The notes under the pieces are model-generated. The model made no database searches and was not told the DNA's origin. It worked only from the letters and a program-made list of their open reading frames with translations. From Lepidostoma basale (taxonomy: Eukaryota; Arthropoda; Insecta; Trichoptera; Lepidostomatidae): a stretch of 64,000 bases of DNA. This document shows positions 11,335 through 22,810 of this stretch, piece after piece. Positions within the stretch are counted from its first letter, which is position 1, and every line of letters starts with the position of its first letter. A program made the position numbers and the translations under genes. The stretch is from NCBI GenBank assembly GCA_022606425.2, contig JAHDVF020000997.1, forward strand, positions 62,001 through 126,000. The letters run 5' to 3'.

Positions 11335-11475
11335 CACCTTTCGTCAGCTTCATTCTTAACGTTCTCCCGATGATGACGATGTAAGCTTTCGAAACATGTC
11401 GAGAAAAATAAACTCAAAAGTGAAACAAACAGTATTTTAATTCATAAAAAATCGTCCTTATGGAATTCCACAATG
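11335..11475 (+). repeat. dispersed repeat with CGAAACATGTCGAGAAAAAT
   Basis: Matches in inverted orientation at 40421-40530 (TTTCTCGGCATGTTTCGGAAG) and partially at 48360-48420 (GTGGAATTCCATAAT). It ends in TGGAATTCCACAATG. A non-autonomous repeat of undetermined class. Confidence 0.6.
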
Positions 11476-11499
11476 TTAACGCCTTAAGTTTATCTCAAA

Positions 11500-11830
11500 A
11501 AACTTGTCATTGTCATCATTAGCCTGCATCCGTCCACTCTTGGGCGTAGACTTCAATGTCTGTCAATTTAATGTCATCTCTCCATCGATGTTGGGGACTC
11601 CTGAGTTTCGAGTCAAAGTTCAAGGATGCCAACAATGGAGGTGGTTTGTTTATCTATCGTTAGAGCTGCGAGCGACATGGCCTGCCCAGCGACATTTTAG
11701 CGCTGCCACTCTTCCGAAGATGTCCGACACTCCTGTTCTGGCTCTAATAGTGGTGTTTCTCCATATGTCTAGTGTTTTTGAACCCTCTTAACTGTAAGGA
11801 TTGTCGTATCTAGTCCTAAGTTATCATCGG
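11500..11830 (-). mobile_element. RTE-type LINE fragment related to family C
   Basis: A minus-strand frame reads TTIRARTGVSDIFGRVAALK, then CRWAGHVARSS, matching the KV..ML.R....WQWAGHLAR block of RTE-type C-termini. Degenerate beyond that. Confidence 0.65.
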
Positions 11831-11884
11831 TAGACGTTTTAAAGACCCTTATTTTCAATGAAATTGAAACAAATATGGTATGTC

Positions 11885-12235
11885 TCTTCTTCTTTTTCTT
11901 GTCCTGTCACACCTCCGTGGTGCATGGGGCCTCAAGGAACCTTCTCTACCCTACTCTATCGCATGCCTGATGCCTAGCATCATCCCAAAGTTATGTTTGC
12001 TGCTTTAATTTCGTCCTGCAGGTGACTCTAGGTCTTCCTCGCTTCCTCTTTCCCCCCATAGGGGACCAGTCAAGTGCGCCCTAGGCGATGCAGGCTGGGT
12101 TCCGTCTCAGGATGTGACCGATCTACAGCCATTTGCGTCTTGCGACTTGTTCTCTGATTGGCTTTTCGCATGCCATGATTCAGAGAAACATTTGACAATG
12201 TTTGGGGCTAATAGATCTTGAAAACGTAAATATGA
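11885..12235 (-). mobile_element. LINE family F, second copy
   Basis: Shares CCTGTCACACCTCCGTGGTG and the next 300 bases with the copy at 10335-10785, same orientation, with indels. A CTTCTT-rich stretch marks the 3' end. Confidence 0.7.
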
Positions 12236-12249
12236 TAAGACATGATAAG

Positions 12250-12495
12250 ACTTCGGTAAGACAAGGGCACAATTGTACGTTTTGTAATTTTTCATTAGAG
12301 ACATTTTAAGATTTTTGAAGAATAATATGGTGTTATTCTGGCTAGATTGATCATACACTAGCGCCCTCTGGCAAAATGAGACTGAACTTAATGAGCGATT
12401 TCGTTCCTCCAGATAAAGGGATGTTTTTAAAATACATTGGCATACTTACTTCATTTTGAAATTTTTAACAATTATGCCCTTGTCTTACCGAAGGT
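12250..12495. repeat. MITE with about 27-bp terminal inverted repeats
   Basis: ACTTCGGTAAGACAAGGGCA at 12250 is mirrored by TGCCCTTGTCTTACCGAAGG ending at 12494. Both arms extend to ACAATT. About 246 bp with no coding sequence; TSD not resolved. Confidence 0.75.
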
Positions 12496-12559
12496 GCCAT
12501 ATGTATTATACATTAATAATTTATTTTACTTTATTATAATGAACTTTTATCAAAAAATG

Positions 12560-12910
12560 GCCCTTACGATATTAACGGTTCTTAGTTACACGTGGGAGAA
12601 TTTTTTTTAAATGATTGTATAATGTTTGAAAATCGAATAAGATTTGCATAGGAAAGTGAGAGAATTTCGTTTGATGTGAGTGGGGTTTTAGGGGCAATCT
12701 CGCGTGCAGCGACAATGCGCGCAGCGGTGAATAATTGCCACAACAAAGCGTCCATTAATCTAAGCCACGTAGACAAATTAAGCCGGATTTACTCCAACTT
12801 CCATCAATATATCCCTCGGGACCGAACCCATTCGCTGACAAACTAACAGCGGACTATTTTAGACGCGGACCACGGGCGGAGCGTACAGTCGGCGCATATG
12901 ATAACCAACC
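12560..12910. other. unique, less AT-rich non-coding block
   Basis: Non-repetitive sequence with no recognised protein. Its composition contrasts with the flanks, as for a regulatory element or unrecognised exon. Confidence 0.3.
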
Positions 12911-13009
12911 AGACATAATAAAATATACAAAATAATTTTACCACGTTTATACTACTCGAATATTTTTTATTTCTATTGTTTCTATACTACCGGATCTCTA
13001 TCAGTATCT

Positions 13010-13055
13010 TCTTTTTCTTTTATTCAGCCTTGTTCCCTCCACTAATGGTTATAGC
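13010..13055 (-). mobile_element. RTE-type family C tail truncated by a hAT MITE
   Basis: CTTGTTCCCTCCACTAATGG resembles the antisense family C 3' end (CTTCTTCCCTCCACTGCTGG at about 15951). It is cut where the CAGTGGCGG terminus begins at 13056. Confidence 0.6.
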
Positions 13056-13195
13056 CAGTGGCGGTACTCCCATAGAAGCCCAGAAGCCCGGCTTGCGTAA
13101 GAAATTTTGAATCAAAACCGCCAAATCTAAGTAATCACGCCCCCGGATAAACCAAAAACCCACAAAATCACCTCCCAATAATGTTCCCATCGTAA
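13056..13195 (+). mobile_element. hAT-like MITE, one end only
   Basis: Starts CAGTGGCGGTACTCCCATAG and follows the copy at 33288-33534 for about 140 bases (AGCCCGGCTTGCGTAAGAAA block). The other terminus is absent. Confidence 0.75.
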
Positions 13196-13969
13196 TTTAT
13201 TCATTTGGTATCCTAAGCTATCTCTAAGGGTTCTCCCCATTATTTTCATGTTAAATAATATATTAATTTGTACATGTTTAAAAAATATATACTTTGATAA
13301 AATTTTGGTTTTAAAAATTTAAGAAGCGTTATTATTGTGGCGGACTGTACCGACATTAAAATAAACAGTTGCAGAGTTGGTTCTGGAGGCGGATGCTGAG
13401 TCGCGTCTTCTAACACCGCTTCTCGCGCCTCGCTTCACTTCTAACACCAGCCCGTCCCATGCCCTGGTCTTTCTAAAGGAGTCTATTTCCATAGCGCGCT
13501 GCATCACGGTCTAACTAATCGTGTCAGTCAAAACAAACGTCCAGCAATTACGTATATATCTATTGTATATGCACAATAGTTCACAGATTTACAAAGACTC
13601 GTATTCGAAATTTTCGTTTCTTCCAGAATATTCTATACCTTATGATTGAATACATATTACTAGTAGCAACCCGTGAGATATTCACGAAAGTAAACCATAT
13701 TCTACTTTATGTTTCATTGTTTGTTTAATATCAAATAAAATCAGTTTATTAACTCAAAAGACATTACAAACAGCAAAAGGTTTAAGGTAATATAAAATAT
13801 TATAAAAACACAACATAATACCAGGAACGCATCAGAGATGGTTCGACATTAGGAAGACAAGATTTGGTTTGAATAAATTATATTTACACCTGAGGGCGAA
13901 GAGATCATCTCCGAAACATGCAGTGTATAATATTTTTATTTTGTAAAAATATTAAATAAATAAAAAGTG
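13196..13969. other. non-coding DNA
   Basis: 13320-13510 is less AT-rich and non-repetitive. 13880-13960 carries a piece of a dispersed repeat (CATCTCCGAAACATGC) also seen inverted at 31500-31545. No gene recognised. Confidence 0.35.
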
Positions 13970-14322
13970 ACTACCACACCGAAAGTCCCAGGTTCGATTC
14001 CCAGCGTTGGCAGTGGTGATTGTCGTACTGTCTTTGGTCTGGTGTAGAATTTATTTTTTAATATTCTTTGTATATATACTTTGTATATATATACAACACT
14101 GTTGAAATAACATATCAGATATGTTTCGGACAACCAGTCCTTTTTCAGTGATACATATTATAAAGATAAATATTTAAAATATTATAAGTTAACAAGTTAA
14201 TATAATCAATTTTGACAGATGTAATACATGTTTGACGATTGATTAGCTACCTATCACATGTCACAAGAATCAATAGGTGAAGTGTTGTATACAGTTATTG
14301 GGTTCAAATTACCTGATGTATA
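13970..14322 (+). mobile_element. SINE interrupted by another repeat
   Basis: SINE head and body at 13970-14055 (CCAGGTTCGATTCCCAG) and its 3' part at 14236-14322 (GATTAGCTACCTATCACATG to TTGGGTTCAAATTACCTG). The intervening 14056-14235 matches the repeat at about 55910-56070 (ACAGAT..., TTCAGTGATA). Confidence 0.7.
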
Positions 14323-15039
14323 CAAATGCGGAAAGCAACGGGAAACTACCAAATTAACTATGGAATTCCAGTGTTAACGCGAATATCTCTCTCTCTCTCT
14401 CTGGTATCAATCCTGGAATTGGTTTGCAGCAATTTCCTCTATTCTTCTCTTCCATTCTTTCCTGTCTTGTGCGGCTCTTTTGAAATCTGCATATGATGAG
14501 CGCGCAAATATAAAGCGAATTTATTTGAAGCTTCAGTGAAATTATCATTATGCTACGACTTTATTTATTGTTTTAACCAAGTAACCAACTAACCAAGCCC
14601 ACTGAAGTCACAATGACAATACGGTTAGTTAGATACGAAACTGATCGACTTTCAAAAGTGGTTAAAAAAAAAAAACTATAATGAAAATGGTAAAATTAAA
14701 ATCGCACATGATTTTCACAACAGGTTTCATGAAAAAAAAAAGCAAATTCATTTTTCACGAAATAAAAATGAAATTTCGTGCAGAAAACTGGGTGAAAATA
14801 ACATGTGACTATTTTTGAAACATTACGAACGTAAATATTGTTGGTAGCCATTAAAAGTGCATCATACGAGGTTAAAATAATTCACACCGCAAACATCGCT
14901 TCAAGCTCGAATTCACTCTTTGTTGAAATGGTTTTCATAACCGTGACATGAGATTATACTAAATTACATTAAGAACACGTAGACTCTCTTTCCACATTAT
15001 TTAATGTAAAAATATCTCAACCTGCTTCGTATTCTGGAC
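14323..15039. other. non-coding DNA with a short (CT)n tract
   Basis: (TC)n microsatellite at about 14385-14402. The rest is AT-rich with nothing recognised. Confidence 0.45.
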
Positions 15040-15475
15040 ACTATATTTTCTTTTTCTTCTTCTTCTCCTTCTTTTAGACCTTTGGTTTGTTCCTGTAATC
15101 AGGCTGGCCTCTCTTGGGATGTCGACTCCCAGGTATCCCTCTATCTCTCTGGTGGTCTTCCGGGGGGACGGCAGCCGGCAGGAATCTGATTCGCCACAGC
15201 GTGTGGGATTCTGGTGGGATCCATCCTCTGCACGTGTGGGTTTCAGTATCTTCTGCGTTGTCTGCCCCAACTCACGACATCTTCCACCTTGCAGATTTCG
15301 CGGATAGCTGTGTTCCTCACCCTATCTCGAAGAATCTTTCTTGCTATCAACCTTAGCGTCTGCATCTCTGCCACCCGCACTTTAGCCTTCGTTATTGTAT
15401 TATCCTCTCTGGTCTCAATGCTATATGTCAGTATAGGCCTTACGCAGGTTTTGTATATTCTGACTCCATTTAATT
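15040..15475 (-). mobile_element. RTE-type LINE fragment (family H)
   Basis: Degenerate minus-strand C-terminal coding sequence with a CTTCTTCTTCT-type 3' tail at its left edge. A related piece lies at 23275-23480. Open frames on both strands are short and shifted. Confidence 0.55.
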
Positions 15476-15510
15476 AAAACGAATCGTATACTTGCAAATA
15501 AAAGTATTAA

Positions 15511-15912
15511 CTAACTAACCAACTAAGGGGTAGGCAGATAGGACTGCCACACCGTTCTGTCCTGACATACCTCTCCAGATTCCTTCACATTCATACATCG
15601 TAACATGCTCGCTCGTCGATTCTTCCGACTTCGAATGTGTCCGCCTTTCAGTGTTTGATTAATTTGGTCATACTATGCTTTTCTTGGTCTTCCACGACTT
15701 CTCTTCCCACTCACACTGCTTGTATACTACATTTTAACCATTCTTCTCTCGTCCATTCTCAAACCATCTCATGAATCCATTTTTAATTTTACTTATGATG
15801 GAATCATCTCCCTTACATTCCTTCGTTATTTCGTCGTTCGGTTTTCTATCATTTATCCTTTTCCCGCACATTATTCTCAGCGATCTCATTTCTACCATTT
15901 GCTTATTGAAAT
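15511..15912 (-). mobile_element. RTE family A antisense fragment
   Basis: Starts with CTAA repeats and AGGGGTAGGCAGA. The minus-strand frame 15734-15997 includes MRSLRIMCGKRINDR and IISKIKNGFMRWFENGREK, the family A blocks, with frameshifts. Confidence 0.75.
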
Positions 15913-15928
15913 AACTTGGTAGATTCTT

Positions 15929-16480
15929 TTTCTTCTTTTTCTTTGCTAGCCTTCTTCCCTCCACTGCTGGATATAGGCCTCTTCCAATTTCTTCCACTCG
16001 TCTCTATCCTGCCCCTTTTGCTTCAAAATTTTCCAACCCTTTTGATAATATCATCGGTCCATCTCATCGGTGGCCTTCCGACACTTCGTCTATTTTCCCA
16101 TGGTCTCCAACTGAGTATCCTGGGTGCCCATCTATTGCCACCCTGTCTAGCCAAGTGTCCAGCCCATTGCCATTTCAATTTTGCCACTCGGTCCATGACG
16201 TCAGCAACCTTGGTGCGGCGTCTGATTTCCTCATTTCTTATGCGGTCATGCAAGCTCAGTCCCACCAAGTATCTGTCTTTCCATGGACCTCTGTGTACAC
16301 TTGAGCCTGTGGATACTTTTTGCTGTAAGAGTTGTCGTCTCTAGTCCGTATGTCATCATGGGCAGTATTCACATATCGTAGACCTTTCTTTTGAGACAAA
16401 CCGGTATTTCAACATTTTCAAATACATGTCTCAGTTTACCAAAGGCAGCCAACCCAGTCCCACTCTTCGAGGTAGCTTCA
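15929..16480 (-). mobile_element. RTE-type family C antisense fragment
   Basis: The minus-strand frame 16023-16268 reads LHDRIRNEEIRRRTKVADVM, then RVAKLKWQWAGHLARQGG, then GRPPMRWTDDIIKRVGKF. The remaining C-terminus follows in other frames to about 15940, ending in an A/G-rich tail. Confidence 0.8.
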
Positions 16481-16983
16481 TTGTTCATCAGTTGTGAAAA
16501 TTAGTCACACTGTTAATAATTGATTAATTACAAGACATCCCTTCTTTGCAAGACTCTGAGAAAAACCTTTTGGTTTTGGGTCGATAAAGGAAAAATCCTG
16601 ATCTATTTTACAAGGTAGGGGATGAGGTTGACATTGCTCGAATTAAAATGCTTTTTGCGCGATAAATAGTGCATTTCGCTTATACGCTTTATTATAAGAA
16701 CAAGCACGTGGGAAAAAGATAAAACACAGTTAGTGGATGATCCGCGCTCTTTCTTTCACAAGGATAATATAATATTAATTTATTGCGAGTAGTTTTTGTT
16801 TTCAAAATTAATTAGAAATAATAGCATCTCTTACTAGTGTTTTGAAAAACATCGTACCAACCAAAAAGTAACAAAAAAATATATATACATCATTAATATA
16901 CATATTTTTAAAGTTCTGATCATTGAGATTCGTTTGTAGGAAAGTCTTGGGGTGCTATTTGAGTGTCTTAATAGTTTATTTTA

Positions 16984-17210
16984 TGCAACAGGTCGCTTGA
17001 ACCCAATTACTGTATACACTATGTTTTTTATTAGCTGATATATTGATTCTCGTGACATGTGATAGGTAGCTAATCTTTCACCATTTTATTGTAACGAGAA
17101 TTCTACACTAGACCAAAGACAGTGTGACAATTACACTGCCATCGCCGGGAATCGAACACGGAACCTTCGGTATGGCAGTCAGAGCTCTTACCACTCTGCC
17201 ACGAAGGTCG
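16984..17210 (-). mobile_element. tRNA-derived SINE, full length
   Basis: Complete minus-strand copy with the GGGAATCGAACACGG B-box complement and ACCACTCTGCCACGAAGGTC head. Body intact to GCAACAGGTCGCTTGAACCC. Confidence 0.85.
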
Positions 17211-17301
17211 CAGAAGGTTTTTGGTGCTTGCTGCTTTCCACATTTTTGTAACAGGTTATTAGAACCATATTAACATTTATTTAATATTGAGTAGGTACCA
17301 T

Positions 17302-17778
17302 ATATCAAGCGAAGCATGGAACTGACAAAAGAAGGATGAAAGTAGAATAAATGCAGTAGAAATGAGATCTCTTAGACGAATGTGTGGATACTCTGTATAT
17401 GATAGAGTGTCGAATGAAAATATAAGAAGTGAATGCGGTGCGAATGATGGTGTCATGAACAAAATAATGAAAGGATCATTAAGATGTTTTGGACGTATGG
17501 ATAGATTGAATGAAGAAAGAATGGTAAAAAAATTATATATTAATGATGTAAATGGAACCAGAAATAGAGGAAGACCGGGGAAAACGTGGCACGATCAAAT
17601 AAATCAAATATTGAATGTCGGCCATGTGAGGAGTCAGAGAAATCGACGCGCGTGCATGACACGATGTATGAATGTTGAGGAAGCGAGAGAAATGTGTCAG
17701 GAAAGAAAAGTGTGGCAGTTCATTCTTTCTGCCTACCCATTCGGGGAGACGGCGTGATGGTTAGTTAGTTAGTTAGGT
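17302..17778 (+). mobile_element. RTE family A copy with 10-bp TSD
   Basis: Frame 17362-17757 runs MRSLRRMCGYSVYDRVSNEN to SAYPFGETA with stop and TTAG tail, 131 residues intact. TAGGTACCAT occurs at 17292-17301 and 17779-17788, so this is a clean 5'-truncated insertion. The intact frame and tidy TSD suggest a relatively young copy. Confidence 0.9.
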
Positions 17779-17869
17779 TAGGTACCATGTTATGATTCGA
17801 GCAACAGTATTTTAAATATACGAGTATATAGGTGTTGATATCTAATCAAACATTGATGTATTAATAGGT

Positions 17870-18305
17870 ATCCATGTGGACAGAAGGCTTCTCCATGTAC
17901 GGTAGCCATCACAGGTGTTCCGAAAGCGAGCTAATGATTTCCCGTTCATCTTTTTATTGCAATTTCTTTAGACAAGTGTCCATTATGCGGGGACCACAGG
18001 TGGGAGGCTGCCAAAGTCTGCGGCAGGAATAACCGTGCTTGTTATTACTCGGTCTCACCTGTTGGCGCGACGGCGACGATGAATGGGTGCGCGGAGCCAA
18101 CTCCTCGTCTCCGCGCACCGGCGTCACCCGGTGACCGTGGGATTCTACGCAAATAATGTTCCACGCGCTCCAAGCGACTTTATTATGCACTAAAGCGGCG
18201 GATGGATTCCAAGAAGTTGACAGGTAAAGCCACGATACAAACAAACGATGTTTTGTAAAGTCAAAGCAGACGCCACGTGCTACGACGTCATCTTCAAGTC
18301 CGTTT
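17870..18305. other. unique, GC-richer non-coding block
   Basis: Non-repetitive, clearly less AT-rich than its surroundings, with homeobox-like TAATGATT near 17931. A 96-codon minus-strand open frame (17954-18244) shows no domain. Confidence 0.35.
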
Positions 18306-18470
18306 ATTTAAGATAATCAAATAATTTTACTGAAATCTCTTGATGGAAGTTCATTTTAAACAATAATAAAATAAAACGATGTTTTAACTACTTCCACTTT
18401 TGTCTTTATTTCGACAGCGACCGGTTTCACCAGGCTCACTGGCATCGAAAGACTGGTGACACTATTGCAA
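18306..18470 (+). repeat. dispersed repeat with CGACAGCGACCGGTTTC core (copy 1)
   Basis: Shares AAGATAATCAAATAATTTTA, CTTGATGGAAGTTCATTTTA, CTTTTGTCTTTATTTCGACA and the short palindromic core GCGACCGGTTTC...AGGCTC with copies at about 20240-20400 and 30070-30225. Confidence 0.7.
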
Positions 18471-18539
18471 ACCGAGTCCTTTATATACATACAGATCAGG
18501 GGTGGTAAACATGATTCTATTCACAAATAATACATGTGG

Positions 18540-18630
18540 GTAGGGCCATCTTATTGCTTAATCGGGTTATCGGAGGTTGACATATTTCGTGATAGAGTGA
18601 GTTGCCTCAGGGATGCAATGTTGTGATTGT
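18540..18630 (+). mobile_element. jockey-like LINE C-terminal scrap
   Basis: Codons SEVDIFRDRVSCLRDAML match the C-terminal end SEVDIFRDSVSCLRDVIS of the copy at 39640-40075 in opposite orientation. Confidence 0.65.
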
Positions 18631-19029
18631 TATCTCTGATGCCGTAGTTTTTATATTATTGTTATTTTTTTTAATGTTATTTTGAAAATATGTATATCTA
18701 ATTATGAAATTTTGAGGTTGCAGACGACTTGGACGCATCTGTAATGTTATTTATAAAGATTACAAACATGTAATCTTTATAAATAAATGAAATGAAATGA
18801 ATTGAAATCTTCAAATATTTATGTAAAATTTACTAAATTTAAATATTGGTATTCAAGAAGATTTACATCCAATACAATGGATTTTAAATTGTATTATAGC
18901 TTACATATAACGTTTGAAAAAATGGTAAAAAGGTTTTGTTTTTGTTATTACTGAATTTAAATATAATATGTTATAATTCTTTAGTCGTATATTTAACATC
19001 AAATCCATACCTATTTGCCCCACATGTCA

Positions 19030-19390
19030 GATTTGTTGCTTCTTCTTCTTCGTCTTCTTAAGCCTATTCCCGTCCACTCCTGCACAAAAGCCTCCTCCAT
19101 TCGCTTCTATGTCACTCTGTCAGTCAGATCATCCTTCTACCGTAGCTGCGGTCGCTCTGCACTTCTCTTTGCCGTCCACGGTCTCCAAGTCAGCAGTCTT
19201 CTTGTTCATTTTTCACCTGAGCTTCTGGCTACGTGACCTGTCCATTGTCATTTTAGAGTCGCCACCCGGTGGATGATGTCAGTGACCTTTGTTTTTTCTC
19301 TCACCGTGTCGTTTGTGACTCTGTCTCCTTAGACTTATTCCTAACATGGTTCATTCCATGGCTTTTTGGGTTACTCGCAGTTTCTCTATT
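19030..19390 (-). mobile_element. RTE-type family C antisense fragment
   Basis: Begins TTCTTCTTCTTCGTCTTCTT and reads through CTCTTTGCCGTCCACGGTCT and TCAGTGACCTTTGTTTTTTC, matching copies at 40995-41405 and 47437-47780, with deletions. Confidence 0.75.
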
Positions 19391-20240
19391 AAATATAAAA
19401 AAATCTTAAATTCATATACAGCAAGAGAGAATCAAGTTGAGTTTACTTTTCATCGTTCAAAATTGTTCAAAAAGACTATACTATACGTTTTGGTTTCAAC
19501 CACTTTTGTGCTTGGATTTTTTTTTAAATATATGTAAAGTATTTAAAAAACGAATAACGATGTGTGATATGATCGGTGACCGCATGTGCCAACACGTGAT
19601 TTTATATTAAATTCTTAAGATTAAATAACAGTTGTCAATGTCAAAACAAAAGTGTTATGGTTATTAGGTCTTCGGAGAAGAAACAAAACTGGTCATGTTT
19701 TCCTTCATTGACACACTTGTACCATTTTAAAGACTCTAAACAAATGAAGTTATTACACTCCCAATGTCATGTAAATGAAAGATAAAACGCAATGTTACTT
19801 CAAGCTCATCAACACCAGCAAAGTTTCTCAACAAATGGTCCGTTGTACTCTCAAATGCTCTTTAAATCGTCCCTAGTTCACGTGTCTCATAAGATATTAA
19901 ATGGGAGCGCTTATACGAATGTTCGTACGTCTTGTATCAACGACTATTTTGAAACCGCGGCTTTGAAATGTTATTTATTCAGGTGTTGGTCGCAAGAAGT
20001 TATTAGAGGATCTGAAAGCTTTCGACCAGCATCCCCACCTATCCCAAGATTAAATATATGTGATGTCAGTAATTTATTGGTTACGGAATAGAAAACCAGT
20101 ATAGCTCTTTTATCTTAAAGTAATATATACATTTAAAAATAACCTTTGATGTTATATCCCTATTTTTTCCACAATTAATTTTACATTTGTTGCATTCTTT
20201 TTATGAAAAATGTATTATATGATAACTTTTCATTAATTTT
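19391..20240. other. non-coding DNA, one unrecognised open frame
   Basis: 19792-20091 is open for 99 codons on the plus strand without a recognisable domain; its base composition is less AT-rich at 19790-20060. The rest shows nothing. Confidence 0.35.
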
Positions 20241-20405
20241 TTAAGATAATCAAATGATTTTAGTAAATCCCTTGATGGAAGTTCATTTAAAAAAATAATT
20301 AAATAGTTTTATAAATACGAGTACTTCCACTTTTGTCTTTATTTCGACAGTGACCGGTTTCGCCAGGCTAGCTGTCGAAATAAAGACAAAAGTGAATGTA
20401 GTTAA
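20241..20405. repeat. dispersed CGACAGCGACCGG repeat (copy 2) with hairpin
   Basis: Copy of the 18.3-kb repeat in which ACTTCCACTTTTGTCTTTAT (from 20323) recurs inverted at 20372-20399. This forms a 28-bp-arm hairpin around the GACCGGTTTCG core. Confidence 0.75.
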
Positions 20406-20420
20406 AAAACTTTTTGTCAT

Positions 20421-20920
20421 TTATTGTTTCTCGAACAATGATGTAAAACTATATATTAAATAATTAATGCCAATGAAAACATCAGTTTTGCATAATTGTA
20501 TAATGTTTATGAGAATGACTTGTTTGGCCTCGCTAAGGCATCAAATGTGATTGGGACAAATGGGATTTTATAACACCTTTGCAATGCGAAACCATAAAAT
20601 ATAATAAATCTTCTAGAAAACAGACGTTTTCATTCGTATTGATACTCTTATTAATATTATAAATTGTTTTCACAAAAAACTACCTGCTACCTTTAGATTC
20701 TTACAATTGCAATACCGAAACCGGTCAATAATCATCAATATGAATGAAAACTTCTGTTTTATGGATGTTTAATTACTTTTTATGCGAATGATATTTTTTA
20801 CCTTGTACCCTGAGTAAAGTGAAACAGATCATTTCAAAAAAATATAATAAAACATCTAGAAAACGGCATTTTCATTCGCATTTCATTTAATGTGGAGTTT
20901 TACATCATTGTTCTATCTAT
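20421..20920. repeat. pair of CGTCTGTTTTCTAGAAG hairpin elements
   Basis: Outer arms GAACAATGATGTAAAACT (about 20433) and its complement AGTTTTACATCATTGTTC (about 20898) enclose two imperfect hairpins (20460-20645 and 20735-20885). Each has the TTCTAGAAAACAGACGTTTT / ATGAAAAC arms of this MITE family. Confidence 0.65.
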
Positions 20921-20942
20921 CTATCTATGTATCTATCTATGG
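20916..20942 (+). repeat. (CTAT)n microsatellite
   Basis: CTATCTATCTATCTATGTAT with further imperfect units. Confidence 0.8.
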
Positions 20943-21661
20943 TCTTGTCTTTCGGTAGTATCAGCCCGAAGGCTATTGCTCCCCCACCTGTTGGAAGTGA
21001 CTTTGTTGGGAATGAGGATATGTTATGTAGGATGGGGTAATGAGGGAAGGATTAGGAGGACATTCAATAGTTATAGTACATTATTTATACTTTTTTTTTA
21101 CACGTCTATATGGATCTGGGGGGGTGATGGTTGGGAGGGGTTTTGGTGGGAAAGGGGGAACATCATTGTTAAAGAAATAGTAAATACCGTTAACAATACA
21201 AGAAAGTAAACAATGCCTAAAATAAAAGAACAACAATCTACTTTCCAAATGTCACATCAATTTAAATTTTAAACATTGTTCGTATTTTGAATACGTAGAA
21301 AACAAAGACTAATACATAAAAATAGCATCACATCACTTCATAAATTGAATGAGCTTAGACCAGCTGATCTGTGAGTAAATCCATTGAAATTAATGAACTT
21401 TCATACATTACTGCTTCGATGGAAGTAAACAAGTCTAATACTGTTTTGCACTCATTTTTCCTTAGAATAACACAGTTTTATGACTCTGTTTACTATTGTT
21501 GTTTTTCGCTGGATTTTTGCATCGCGTACAGGAATAGACTTGTTCTAGTAAACTAAAAAATGATTCAGATATTTTCCTAAAGCGCATAAGCTTTTCATTC
21601 AAGCATTAAATTGTTTTTTTATGGTTCATTTGAAAACACAGTTCAACGAACTTATACATAT

Positions 21662-21687
21662 TCTTCTTCTTCTTCTTCTTCTTCTTC
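21662..21687 (-). repeat. (TTC)n tract, 3' tail of a LINE
   Basis: Eight or so TTC units. In minus orientation it is the (GAA)n tail of the family B fragment that follows. Confidence 0.8.
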
Positions 21688-21689
21688 AC

Positions 21690-22300
21690 TTTTGGTAGAC
21701 TCAGGAGTCTGTTATTTCAGGCGGGTCCTCTTGAGACGCTGAACTCCAGCTTTCTCTCCACCGTTTCGGGGGTCTTCCTGGTCAGCGTTGTCCGTTTGGC
21801 GTTCCATGGAGAGCTGTATGGTATCCTATTTGAGCTCATTCTTTCTACATGTTGATGCCAGTATCGCCGTCTTTGACGTCCCCATCTGACCACATCTTCG
21901 ATCTCGCAGATTTCTCGGATTGCTGTATTCCTAATTCGACCACGTAGGGTTTTACCAGCTATAGCGCGGAGTGTTTTCATCTCGGTTGTCCTGAGCATGC
22001 TCTTTGTCTTGACAGTGACTGCCCTCGATTCAATGCCATATGTGAAGATTGGTCGCACACAAGTCTTATAAATGCGTATGCTGTCAGTCCTCATGTCCTT
22101 GTTTCTCCATATGACATCTTTCAGGCAGCCTGCAACCGCTGCAGCCTTATCTACATGTGACCTTACTTCTCTGGGGAGGTCATTAGAGCTGGTTACTTCG
22201 CTTCCGAGATATCTGAATTGGTCTACCTGTTCAATTTTTTCTTGGCGTACGGAGATTTCGCATCTTAGTTGATTTCTAGAGAATGTCATACACTTCGTTT
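21690..22300 (-). mobile_element. RTE-type family B, longest fragment
   Basis: Minus-strand frame 21717-22289 (190 aa) reads RQEKIEQVDQFRYLGSEVTS, RIYKTCVRPIFTYGIESRAV, MLRTTEMKTLRAIAGKTLRG and RIRNTAIREICEIEDVVRWG, then RRRYWHQHVERM. This is the post-RT region of an RTE-type element, with FRYLGS, TYGIE and MxTLRxIxG landmarks. Frame shifts near the C-terminus break the GRP..RW motif. The RT catalytic core is absent. Confidence 0.85.
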
Positions 22301-22708
22301 TTTAGATGGATATGATCATGTTGTATTTAGAGCTTTATTATTTATACATAAGTTTTATTATTAAACTTATTTACAGGTACAGATGTTTACTTTAAACAAG
22401 GCATAAATATTCATTGTTTTGAAGAATTGAAAGTTCATTTGAATAAAAATGTATATTTACTTTATTATTGTATGTTGAATTATGATAATAAAGCAAATTG
22501 TGTAGACTTGTTATTATTTTTCATGTTGTTTTAAAACACAAGATGTTTTTCGTCGTCTTCGTTCTAGTAACCAATTCCATAGTCTGTCTAGTAAGGAGAC
22601 AAATAAATATTGAAGTATTAATGTACTTATTTACAATTTACTGTAGAAATTCATTGTAAATAATGAAAGTAGAAAATATTTTGTGTTATATATTTAGATA
22701 AATTCAAT

Positions 22709-22810
22709 TTAGGTTTATGGCTTCGGCCGGTTTCGGCAGCTCGCTGCCATCTTCTGCCATACCAGAATATGGCAGCGAGCTACCGAAACCGCCCGAAGCC
22801 ATAAACCTAA
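22709..22810. repeat. strong hairpin, 42-bp arms
   Basis: TTAGGTTTATGGCTTCGG... (22709-22750) and its inverse (22769-22810) match at about 40 of 42 positions around an 18-base loop. Short outer arms TATATTTAG / CTAAATATA (22689-22697, 22822-22830) extend it. Non-coding. Confidence 0.85.
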
